Shown here: one piece after another, positions 14,166 to 25,800 of the stretch
Numbering within the stretch: the stretch's first letter is position 1
Layout: each line of letters opens with the position of its first letter
Source of the DNA: Rotaria macrura
Lineage: Eukaryota; Rotifera; Eurotatoria; Philodinida; Philodinidae
DNA: 64,000 nucleotides
Direction: 5' to 3'
NCBI GenBank assembly: GCA_900239685.1
Contig: OENT01000137.1
Location: 62,001 to 126,000, forward strand
Notes under the pieces: generated by a model
The model's database searches: none
What the model was told of the DNA's origin: nothing
Seen by the model: the letters and a program-made list of their open reading frames with translations, nothing else
Made by a program: the position numbers and the translations under genes

Positions 14166-17100
14166 GACTGAATAGCGTCCTTTTCTTTAATCAAACCATT
14201 AGTTAAATACGATTGCTTTTTCTAGCAATTGTCATTAACTTCATTCTCGCATCATTCCTAAACTTGTTCATATTAGTTCTTTTTGTTTTGTATCTCTCCA
14301 CAATGAAACATTCCTTCGGTTCATTCCGTCTGTAAAATACAATACAAAATAGTAAGTCTTGAAATCTAAAACATCACTCAGCTCTCAAACAGTAAAAGTA
14401 TGGATCTTGGCACATTTTCTTCTAAAATCATTCATATTTATTCAGAAAAAATGAAATAACATACTTACCTGTTATATCTACATACCGATGAATATCGTTG
14501 TCGATTGCTATTTAATTTTTAGAGGAGTATATTTTATGGGTATAAGCAATAATTCAATTGATACTAATGATTATTGTATCATATTCATATTTTAAAAAAA
14601 AACTTCGTGATTCTTGAAAATAATTATTTGTAACATGTTCGTTCTGATACATTGTCGAGTTATTTCTCTGAATTATTTATTAATGCATTTGACTTGTAAT
14701 TAACAGTTTAGTAAATGATAAAACGTAGTAGATGAGTAGAATAAAGTATGTCCGATAAATGGAGAACAGTTTTCTTTTCTAGATTTCATTTGCTTTCTCT
14801 TTGTATCTCTAATTTCGAGAAGACAGATTACGTATGGTAATGCGACTCAAACCATCTACTACAACGTGTGATAAATTACTAAGTAGTGAGACTCGATAAA
14901 ATATACGAAAGCATCTATAACTTGCATAAAATCCTCATAAAGTTGCACGAATGATAAAAACATGAACATGGAATTGAATTAAGATAAGTAAATCTCCTGA
15001 CTTCAGCATAGTCTTCTGACTTTTGTGACCAGTTTAATTTTTTTGATAAGCAACGAAACTGATTTTTCGCAGGCGTGAATAAACATATTAATTTAAGTTG
15101 AGACACATTCATTCTTAATGCAGTCTTTGAGTCAATAAAAACAATTTTGTGACTCATAGTTTACCTGGAGCAGAATGTAAAATTTAACTGAACATTAACT
15201 ATTGATGCATTCAAGTTTATTATCCTTTGTTTTCTACTCAGTATGAAACTCTTTTACAAAAACCTTATATTTAAAACAAGACACTTACTACAATGGAAAA
15301 TTACCTCGGTTTATTTACTGTGTGTATCGAGTTATGAATTAAATTAGTTATTTTTTATATTTCAAAAGAACATGCCCAAACGTTTGTCAGGATAAGCGTT
15401 GTTTTTTTCGTTTAGCATCATACCCAAGAAAATATAGCAGCCGAGAAGAGATAATAACTAAAAGGGTCAATAAATAGAATGAATTTATATCTTGTTCTCT
15501 TTGTTGCATGAAATAAATCTCTGTATGAATTTTGAAATTTGAATGTTCTTATCTCTGTAGGGTCTATTCACATGTTTAACTCATCTTTATTTTTAAATGA
15601 ATAAGTAGATAAGTATGCAATGGTTTTATTAGAATTCAAATTTAAATAAGAACGCATGCTTCACATAAATCGTAGAAAAATATCTTTAAAGTTAAATTAT
15701 CAAATCTCATGGAATTCGTTCTTTGAAAAAGAAAATAAGATAAGATGAATTTCGACATTCTAAATGATATATTACACGTACAATGATATTGATATATGGA
15801 CAGCAACAAGGAGAAGATTCATCACGCAAATGTTATGTAAGCAACGTCCTTGAGTTTAGAAATATTATTCATTCATGTATCGAAAACGAGAATCCCCTGC
15901 CGGTAATTCGTATTTCTGGCATATTGTTAATGTATCAATGTATCTTTGAATTCATCAAGAATAAATTTATCCTTCCTACGATAAGTCATCTAAAATCTAT
16001 TACAAACCTTAATCTTCTCTTAAAGTATAGTAACCTGATAGCATTAAAAGAAACAAAAGTCTTTAACAAATTGTTCAATTAAATGAGCAGTATCAAATAA
16101 GTATCATTTTCCGTAGCTTGATGCGATTTTCTTCATCAAAGATTTATAATTACTGGCACTCCCGAAATCAAGAGAAATCTTATTTTTTCGATATTTATTT
16201 CGAAGACAACGAAACGTCATCTTGATAGCAGGTAAATGAATGGTACGGATTTGATTATAAAACATCGAGCTCGCACTTGAACTCACAATTTCTAAACTTT
16301 CGTTTTTCACACCATGTTACGAAAGGAAAGATGAACTTCTATCTATTTCATAGCAGACTAGAAGTAAAATTTAAGAGCGTATTTAAGGAGTTTCACCTTT
16401 CTTTCAAAGGGATAATTTGATGTTAATTATACACAAACGTTGCTAGTAGAATGTTGAAATTTGCACAGTTCAGATTACTACGAATTAGCATTCATTTTTT
16501 CTTGGACAATAAAAATTTATTCTTACTGGTCTGACTCATACACTTTTTTAATTGTCCTAGAACAAGAATTAGCTGCCTTCAGATAATTGAAAATAAACAG
16601 TCTCCTGCTCTAGACATATGGAAGGACAAAGTAGTTCGGTTTGATGATTTGTTTTCGCAGAAATACATTTTACACACGGATGGTTATATTATTATGAATA
16701 TTGCATAGAAGCATCTGACACAGTTGAGCAGATTTAAACTTTTAGTTCTAACGTTTATCTCCTTCTGGTGATTGTACTTCTTTGCCTCTTTGTTCTATGA
16801 TTGTTAGTGAAAAATGTGCCTGTAAGTTAATATAAAAAATAATCGAAAAATTCGCGCAGTATAAAACAAAGCGTTCTATTTTCTTCTCTCTACACGTAGA
16901 TGTACTTTAAATTGCAGCAGTACTCATTAACATTGTAAGCCAATGAATAGAAATATAAGATTATAATTTAAAAAAACGATAGATTGTCTTTCTCTTTTTT
17001 ACTTCTATTTCTATCGACGTTTTTTGACAATCGGGATGCATAGAATGTCACAAAACGTATATCGATAGCGAATGTATCTAAGCCATGAACTATTTCCTTC

Positions 17101-18811
17101 CTCCTTAACTAGAGAATCATACGAGATATTAAAATTGTTATGTGACGGACAATCAAAGAATTTTCGCCATATCTCAAAATAATGCATATTTATCACTTTC
17201 TAAAGTTTTGAGATGTATTATTTTCGAATATTTATGAATGATTTTACTGAAAGAATTATTTCAAGTTCCAGTTTCTGCCTTTTAATTCTACACAAGCATT
17301 CAAATTGCTTTTTAGATTTTACGCATTTTTACATGTTCGAAAGACTTCGAATAAACTAAAAACATATATCAATCGCATAGTTAACTGAAAGCAAGATTAT
17401 ATTGAGGTAAGGACGAAATCATTATACGAGATAGGTATTATTTGCTAAATAAAACATTACCTGTAAGTTGATATTGACTGAACTTCAGTTAGGAAAATTA
17501 TTTTCGACATGACATCCAAGGTTTGAGCATAGAAAAAAAAAGTAGTAGCACATCAATAGCATGTATGAATATAATGCAGACATTGACAATGATAAGCATA
17601 AAGAAGATCAAACTCATGATCATCGAATCGATATTAATGAGAACTGGATATAATTATATATGTTTTTTGTTGATAGACCAATACTTTTAATGTTACTTCA
17701 ATCATTGAGTCATGTGGAAATTGTTGAAAGTATATCAGAATGGACTTTGATAGATTGTAGAATGAGAGGTACTCCGACGTTTTCTTTCTGTTTGATGATA
17801 GAAAAAGTTACTGACTACATAAAATCGACACAAAGAAATCAATCTTCCGTAATGCAGTTTCTTGATATCATCATTCCATATCTCGTGTTCGTAAACTAGA
17901 AATTCACACAAAAATTTTCGGGAACAGTTACAGTAGTAAGCCGTTCGAAAAAAATGTAATGATGAATAGGCAATGCACTACTTAATTCACTCACATCCGT
18001 GTGATTGATTATGTCAAGGTCATAATACGCATTTAATATAGTTTTCAATGTCATTTTCTTGTCACTTAATGAATATTGTCAGTATGAATCTCAGCCATTT
18101 GCGAATAAAATTCTCATTTCTTCTTGCATAGATACACGATAGTATTTTCAATACTTTAGTTACTTCTTTCTAGAATTTTTTCCCTTGACAAACGATTCTA
18201 TGGAAGATTTCGTTGAATGAAACATTGTGATATCGAACATAGAGCGTTTTTGTGAATAGTAATTTTCTTGTTTCGCTTTTTTTCAAATCATCTTTGAAAA
18301 TTTGTTTTAATGATCGATTGATGTGTACGCGGAACTTGGAGTTCGTTAGATTAATAATTATTATTGTCACCGAAATCATGTAAAACAGAAGACAGAGCTA
18401 CTAGACATGGTTGATGGAATTTGTCATACAAAACAATTAACAGATCTTATTACGATTCTTCTTGGCGTTCGAATTGAACTTTTAGTGACAAAGCCATAGA
18501 CCTCAAATAATCACTGATTTTATAATCGATGCCTTTAAGTTTTGAAATTGATAATATTACGATGACATTTTACTTTCGGTTATTTAAAACAACTCGCAGC
18601 AATCGGAAAAAACTTCATTTCAGTGTTGTACTATTCAACTTTAGCAAATAGAAAGTAGCTACTTAATCAAATGATTTTCACGTTCACTTTCCAAACTAAC
18701 AGATGGCTACTTGGGTGCATTTATTTCAAGTAAACCGAAGATCAGATTTTTACCCTTATCGCTCCTTTATTCGTCAAGATTGAAGAAAACAAAACAAAAA
18801 GCGTTAAGAAA
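14166..18811. other. 4.6 kb without a recognisable gene
   Basis: AT-rich. The longest open stretch is about 99 codons at 15783-16082 on the plus strand, with no recognisable motif and no convincing splice context, so I do not call it a gene. No RNA gene or repeat was identified. Confidence 0.45.
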
Positions 18812-18900
18812 ACTATTACCCATTTCAAAAACGAAGGCGGGTGGATACAGCTATAATAGCTGTATCCATCCGCCTTCTTTTCTGAAATGGATAATAGTAT
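18812..18900. repeat. Long perfect-type hairpin (mini foldback element)
   Basis: Two arms of about 42 bp are nearly exact reverse complements around a centre at about 18855. The innermost part reads GGATACAGCTAT on the left and ATAGCTGTATCC on the right, and the outermost part reads ACTATTACCCATTTC against GAAATGGATAATAGT. Only a few mismatches are visible. It could be a palindromic MITE or a structured non-coding hairpin, and no flanking gene explains it. Confidence 0.75.
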
Positions 18901-19112
18901 GACATTGAACCTAACAGAATTCTGACAATGAACTTAAAAATGAACGGTTCTAAAAATTCAGTTTCCAATAATTTGGTTAAACTTACAATGACAAATAATT
19001 GTATACGCATTTTTATTTAATGGAAAAGAATATCAACGAATTCGTTGATCATAATAATTATATTTTCAAGTGAATTTTTCGACTTTTTATGAATAAGAAA
19101 AAAACTGTTCCA
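18901..19112. other. Short AT-rich spacer
   Basis: Nothing recognisable lies between the hairpin and the TIR element. Confidence 0.4.
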
Positions 19113-20241
19113 TACCCAGGTCGACCAAAACGATCCGTAAACGGTCGTAAACGATACTATTTCGGTGAAATACGATGGTCGTGGCGGATAATCGTTTACG
19201 AATGATCGTATACGAGATTTTCACGGGGAAATACGACAGAAATTAGGGTGGTCGTTTAAGGACCATTGCAAACGATAGCGTAACGACCATCGGAAACCGT
19301 CCGTATTTCAATCGTATTTTCCGTATGGTACCAGACCATATGAGAAAATATTTTTGTAAGGCAATAATGTTTTTTCTTAGTTCTCGTTCGAACTGTACCT
19401 ATTGTTGCGTTTTATATTTTTATTCCGCTCTCCTTCGCTTGAATCACAGCGCCATCTCTCCTACTCTGTAATATGCGCATAAACTACACCAATCACTGTA
19501 TATATGTGATTACTGTTAGAAATGCTTTCTTCTCTTCATATGTACATCTTTTTCGTTCGGATTAGATCAGAGCAAGAATTCTAGTAATGGTAATTAGAAG
19601 TTATTTATATCATTTAGTTTTAAATTTATTCTTTTACTTTAATTTATTTGTATCAAATTTTAGATTTTATTATATTTCGATTTTTACTTAATTTTTAATT
19701 TATATCTAATTTTAGATTTATTTTTATTTCGATTCTTAATTAGCTTTTTAATTTTTATCTAATTTTAGATTTAATTTTTATTTTCATTCTAATTTTTATT
19801 TGATTTTTGCAAACTTTTTATTGATTTAATTTTTTAAACCTATCATTTATTTGATTTTCATTGAAAGCTATTATTTTATTGTAATTTCTTTTATTATTAT
19901 TTTGTTCAATAAATTTAGTTTTGATCTTAATAAATTTTTATCCGTTGTAAAAAACGTGGAGCCAGGTCTGAAAAAAACTGCAGGAAAGCGGCTCATTTAC
20001 TGCCGTGCGCAATAAAGAATACTATCCGTAAACGGCCACTGTAATTCTTCGTTAACGGGCGTTTACATCCCCGTATACGGTACGGAAAAATACGTCCGTA
20101 TTACTGCCCCTGTTAAAACGGGGTAATACGGCGCCGTAACGAGCCGTATTTTCATCGTAAACAGCCGTAGTTACACCGTATCCTTGTCGTTTACGACCGT
20201 AAACGACGCCGTAACGGTGTCCGTTTTCATCGACCTGGGTA
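19113..20241. mobile_element. 1.1-kb TIR element with CGTAAACG subterminal arrays
   Basis: The left end TACCCAGGTCGA (19113-19124) is mirrored exactly by TCGACCTGGGTA at 20230-20241. If the outer TA is the target duplication, the terminal inverted repeat is CCCAGGTCGA. Both ends, about 210 bp on the left and 220 bp on the right, are packed with both orientations of GTAAACG, CGTATTT and CCGTAAC motifs and are markedly more GC-rich than the surroundings. The middle (about 19400-19960) is very AT-rich and includes a degenerate tandem array of about 53 bp (19648-19805). There is no open frame for a transposase, so this is a non-autonomous cut-and-paste-like element. The superfamily is not certain. 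Confidence 0.75.
19648..19805. repeat. Degenerate tandem repeat, about 53-bp unit
   Basis: Three diverged copies begin AATTTTAGATTT and continue with TTTCGATT...TTAATT, lying inside the 1.1-kb TIR element. Confidence 0.5.
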
Positions 20242-20339
20242 CTTATTGTACATTGTAACTGAGTAAGAGACCATAGAGAACGTCAAAAAATATTTCCATG
20301 CTGCATTTTTTAAGTTTTGAATATGCAGATTCGAATGGT

Positions 20340-21110
20340 GTGCTGGAAAAATATCGAAAACAGAAAAAGCGAAGAAAAAACATCGAAAGGAAAAATGTCG
20401 AAGCGTACATATTAACGTGGAAAAATGTCGAAAGTGAAAAATAAAAAAATAATCGTGTTTCTAGTATACGACAATTCTAATCACATTTAGTTCATTGTTT
20501 TTCCTTATGATTTTACTAATGTAGAAGTTTAGCCACTATTGATAAGGATGACTAAATATTGATAAAAGTAAAATAAAAGAGTTGAACAAAAAATTATTAT
20601 ATAACTAAACTTGTACTGTCATGGGTGATGCTTTCGTAATTTTAACTGATGAAATTCAAACAAAATCTCCAGTTATTTCATTTATAAATTCAAATAAAGG
20701 AAAACCTCTACTAGTTGCCGATGAATATACTTTTAAATTGAATAAAGCAACAACAACTACTAAGTATTGGATATCCACTATTAATAGTTGTGCAGCTTAA
20801 GTGCATACTGATTCAACTAATCTATTGATGAAAACTATTGGCAATCATAGTCATCTTCCAGAAAAAGAAAAACTTGAGGTTCGTGCAGTTCGTGAAATAA
20901 TAACATTTTTTATTTTTTTTAATATTTTTCTGTGTTAACATTTCAACTTAATTTCATGCAATAAAACATGCACTATGCATTTCCAACTCTCTAAAATATC
21001 AATAGACAATGTTTCGTGTCAATATTGTTTTTTCGACAGTTTTTCTTTCGATATTTTTTTCTTTCGACATTATTCCTTTCGACATTATGACGGCCAACCT
21101 AAAATATCGC
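20340..21110. mobile_element. Decayed inverted-repeat element carrying a FLYWCH fragment
   Basis: The left flank (20340-20440) repeats GGAAAAATGTCGAAAG-like units. The right flank (21030-21095) has the same units in inverse orientation (CTTTCGACATTATTCC and similar). Between them lies the broken FLYWCH-like frame at 20621-20900. Inverted arrays around a FLYWCH domain suggest the remnant of a DNA transposon, since FLYWCH fingers are often associated with MULE-type elements. Exact ends and a target duplication could not be fixed by eye. Confidence 0.5.
20621..20900 (+). pseudogene. FLYWCH zinc-finger domain relic
   Basis: The frame from ATG 20621 reads through a FLYWCH-like pattern: a KGKPLLV segment, YTFKLNK, TTKYW, then S-C-A-A, and after an in-frame TAA (20798-20800) the frame continues VHTD...GNHSHLPEKEK. 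The FLYWCH finger needs C-x-n-C-x-n-H-x-H. The second cysteine and the HxH pair are visible, but the first cysteine after the YW is replaced by Ser (YWIS). The stop plus the lost ligand make it non-functional. Homology is assigned by pattern from memory of the family. Confidence 0.6.
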
Positions 21111-21888
21111 TACTGATTTGAATTGATGCCGGATTGAATAACTAGTTACTTGTTGTGAACGAAACGAAAGGAAAAGAAAAAAAAAACAAAGTTCGCATTG
21201 CAATGATCGTTTATCATGAGTGTTCGCACTATTGAAAATGATTAACGATAAGACCTGTCGGAAATCATCGCTTTTCATAGAATTTCAGTACGACTTTAAA
21301 ATCTTTGGACAATCTTTCCTTGTGATGCGTAATATAGAAATCTTGATGAGATAATCAAGTGCACAACTAGTTGAACGATACAGGAATGAGTCAATTGAGT
21401 AGGCTATGAAGAATAAAGTTTTGTTCGCTCGTCTTCTGTTTAGATTATTTGTTTTATTCGTGTGAAATCATTGTAATAATTATCTGTTATGTTTTACTCT
21501 GCTAAGGATTCAAAATCATAAAGACAAGTACAAATCTGATTTCTTCATTCAAAATTAGATACTATCAAATAGATGTTTAATCATAATAGATAATCATTTA
21601 AACGATTTTCCATGATCTCAACACTATGGTACATGAGTTCATACTTTACTTTAATGTCTTCATTTCGTTGCGAACATATACAAAATATTTCAACTCATTT
21701 AAATGTATTTGACACGAATAGCGGTTTGTTTTTTGACTGATCGATATGGTCACAAATAATGCAGGTCATATGCAGTGACATATGAATTACATTGTTGCAA
21801 TGATTTGTAACATTTTATCAGAGGCAGTCTATTTCACGGGAATTTATAACAAAAACAACTCATGGTATGAGGTGTTTATGTTCATCAA
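21111..21888. other. AT-rich spacer before the 7TM pseudogene
   Basis: No coding or repeat signal recognised. It may include the decayed N-terminal codons of the receptor pseudogene near 21840-21888. Confidence 0.4.
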
Positions 21889-22831
21889 TTGCCTGCACTT
21901 ACTGTCGATGGAAGTTTTATAACTATAGAACTCATTGGATGTATCATACAGATGTTCATTTTATCGACTGAACCCTATTACCGAAAGACTCCCTACGTGT
22001 TCTACTTCATAATTGCGACTATACAGGAATGTGATCAATTTATTATTACTCAAATTTCTCTTATTGTTGTGACATATTTGAATGTTGATGTGAACCGCAT
22101 ATTGGTCGCATGGTGCAAGTTTCGTTATTTTTTCTTGTCGAGTTTTAGCGACGTTTTTTTGGCCTGTGCATGTTTAGCAACAATTGATCAGTATCTAATC
22201 ACATCGCAATCAGTACGATATTGCCTATTGAGCAATATTAAGAATGCATACCGAGCTTGTCTGTGCGTCATTGTTATCTAGAGGCTTCATGGTACACTCT
22301 GGATATATCATCAGGACATTGCATCGATCACAGGAGTTTGCATTTATGGTAGTAATTTGTTTTACATGAACGCTGCTTTTTTTTGTCGCTATTTTTCTTT
22401 CTGGTATTCATATCTTAATTATGAAGATATTCGGAATATTAACTCATCGAAACATAAGAAACACAACTATCCTCTTACATTGGCGCGTTGATCAACAATT
22501 AATAACCATTGTCTTTATTCAAATCTCGCTTGTCTTATTCGGTCTTAGTCCATACAATTTTTACCATCTTTATACAATCACAACAAAGAACAGCCAAAAA
22601 ACGGATCACCAACCACCCATCGATGCCTTGGTTCAAAATATGGCATATTGTTTTCGTTCTGTTACATATAGGTCGCGTCTTTCATTTTTTTCAAATGCGA
22701 TAATAATTTTGAGTGCATGTTTCTAGAAAAGACTCTACTTTGTCATGCTTGTATCATCTCGTTTTCATCGTACAGTGAAAAATCAAATCTTGCAGCGACG
22801 ACGACGATTCATAGCTTCTTTTCGGCAATGA
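21889..22831 (+). pseudogene. Rotifer-type 7TM receptor pseudogene
   Basis: Translation follows a seven-helix layout: TM1 to the FYFIIATI segment of TM2, LVAWCKFRYFFLSSFSD leading into TM3, then the diagnostic ACACLATIDQYLITSQ, TM4 through RLHGTLW, TM5 (FVAIFLSGIHILIMKIFG), THRNIRN, TM6 (LITIVFIQISLVLFG) and a tail VSSRFHRTVKNQI. Three lesions break it: TAG at 22279-22281, where a Trp codon would fit; a frame change inside the T8 run 22377-22384; and TAG at 22724-22726. The frame then runs to a TGA at 22829-22831. The N-terminus is unclear and no ATG is convincing. Receptors of this style form very large families in bdelloid rotifers; that match is from memory of the family pattern. Confidence 0.75.
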
Positions 22832-25800
22832 TTTCTGTATTCTCCGTACTTTGCTGGTCTCTCTTGTCTGATTACTTAGATGGACAACTGTGAAGTTATT
22901 ATATATCTCTAAGTGACATTACACTTTTTGTGTATAACAGTGTAGAAAAGGTCGTTCTTTGACGGTGTACATAGAACATCATTACGATTGCATACAGAGA
23001 AATATGAAGCAAAATGGATAATATTTATAAACTTGACAAACGAAGACAATGAGAGATCGATTTGTTTTACGCATATAACCCAGTTATATTCATTCTTATC
23101 GAATCACGATTACATATGATTGTATAACTCTACCACGGCAACATATCATATGTATGTGTAAACAACCGCGTATTAACATGTTTGTTTAACTTGAGAATCG
23201 ATTCTTTAAGTTGTATTCGAATGCAACTAAGAAGATTTCAAGTCAACAAAATTAATTAGAATAACTGATGCTACAATATAGTTAATCAAAATAATGGAGC
23301 TTATTAATCGATTGATACTAGAAAATTTCCACCACATTAACTTTGCTTCTGTCATTCGATTAATGGCTATGCTTTTAGTCTGTAGTAGAATACTTATCTT
23401 ATTACTTCCGATAATCGACAACTGTTGTCATTATCCACGCTAGCTTGAACGATAATATTCTTTAGCTGAAATTTGTCTTGTGTTTGCATGTGTGATTATT
23501 TTCTCCTAGCACTAAAAATTTTCAGAAAGGATATGAGATTTATATTCTCTTCTCAGGAGAAATGCTGTGATTGAAGTTCGAAGAAAATGAAGAAGATTGA
23601 AAAGGACTGTTTTGAGAGACAAGATCATAGTTGACTAAATCATTTTCAAATGGCATTCAATGCATAAGAGCGTTTGAATCTGTCATTGATAATGATCGAT
23701 TCTCCAATTCTTTTGGCAGTGATAAGTTGTTGAGCGTCGCCTCATTATTTCGATTATTGTGCAAGCGCTTTCGAGAAAGAATTGATTTTCGACACGAAAT
23801 TCATTATGTACAGAAATAAGTGATAAACTATGAAGAATAAGAACACAATGGCAAGAAATGAAATGAAGAACTGAGAATTCAAAATGTAACTCTGGCTGTG
23901 TAATGTTTTCTTTATTCAAGCAATTGCACTTTAGGAACCTTCTGCTTAATTCCATGCAAACAAGTGTATCATTGTAAATACTACTTTTATCAGTATCTAG
24001 AACCATAACTTCAGAGCTCAATGAAAATCCTATAATATATCTCGTTTAAACAAACGACATGATTACTGTAGATTTTTGTGTTCAATTACAAGTTTGTATG
24101 TTACAAATCATCAATTTGAATAAGTAGCAACACATGGAATACATTAAAATAATTTAGAGCATGACAGTGGCTACGACGACTAACCATCTTCTTAAGACAA
24201 CTAAGTTCACAGAATCGTTGAATAGTTTGAGACAAAACCTGACTTCAGAATTATTCAAAGAAATTTGAAAGGACGGCAAGTCTCAAATGATTCGAATATA
24301 ACATACAAGAAACGATGAAAATACAATATTCACACAATCTCATAAATAGCAAGAAATAATCGCATTTCATCGACTAGACACAAGAAAGTATTCATCTATA
24401 TCAGCAATCATATTAATCAGTATAAATTAAATTAACCATACGAATGATTAACAATATGATGCATTATTTCAATGAGATGAAAAAAAACTTGTAAATCATT
24501 TCATAATTCAATAGCTAGAGTTCACCTAAATCTTGAATAACAAATAAGTGGAGAAAGTGAAAATAATATTACTGTAGTCGTCGAAATTTTGCAAGTCAAT
24601 TGAATGATTTTACATCGAGGAAACATAAGAAGAATGGTGAAAGATCAATTCAACGCCGATAAAAATATAAAAAACCTGGAAAAATAACAATTGAAACACG
24701 GAACAACATTTAGTATGCATGATTTCTCTATCTAATTTAGCAATATATAGAGAGGCATGATAACTTCTAATATAGACGGATTCATTAAATTATCACGGAT
24801 AGGTAAACTACTGGGAAAGTAGTTAGCCCATTGCGTTATAGTAGCTGTGATATGTGAATGCAATGGCGAAGAAGAAAAATAAATTAGTAACGAATCTAAG
24901 GAGACGTATTAAGTTGACTTCGTTAGTCGCATAGCTCCACATGACACGTTACCTATCAAATTCAATGTAAACTTGTCAATAGGTCAACGCAACAGACAGT
25001 TTTATTTTGAATAAACTCACTTTCAACCGATCATATACTTGGAATAAAGACATCAATGAACAAATATGCCAAGTTAGCAGATTTTTAACTAAGTATTTCA
25101 GTGATCTACGAAGAAAATCTTGTAATTTTGTGACATGTCTCTTTCGATTTTGAGAGATTTTTGAATTTACTAAGGAAAATTGTACGACTATTGAAATTTC
25201 ATATCAATGGTAAAACATTATGGGCAACTTTAATAGCAACAAAAAACCATATACACTCAATATCGAAACAGATTTACGCATAAAATTGTTCTTCGTTGCC
25301 AATAATATTCAATATTCAGTAGCACGTACTTCATCAGATGTTAAGCTTCAAAAACGACAATTATGTTCGGAAACTCGAAAAGAAGCAGACAAAGAAATGA
25401 CATTATCTAATTGTTTTAAGCATTCCATAAGAAAGAAATGTGGGATAACCCGTAAGATCTTGACATATTCATTTGCACTTTTTTCTTTGGAAAGTGCATA
25501 CAAACATGTGAAGCATCGATAAGCGCCTGACAACAGCAATAATAAGATCAAGACAATAAAACAAAGAGATACTAAATACGTGGATTAGAGCACCAGACTG
25601 ATTTTCAGGCGAATCAAACAGTTGACAGGTTTGTCTATCTTTTCGAGCAGTATCAAGAGAAATGAATTATTCGAGGAAAAAAAACCGAAGGTGTATATGG
25701 ATGTTTGTTATTGTTCTTAGATAAATTGATGACAAATCTATACAAATATAAATGAAATTTTCGAACAGATTCAATGATTCGTAATGTCATATGGAAAAAG

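Noticed and set aside
15783-16082. 99-codon plus-strand open stretch
   Set aside because: No known motif, no splice or promoter context, and a length within chance expectation for AT-rich sequence of this size.
25220-25522. 100-codon plus-strand open stretch beginning MGNFNSNKK
   Set aside because: The MGN start hints at myristoylation, but nothing else is recognisable. An overlapping antisense frame is equally open, so there is no support for coding.
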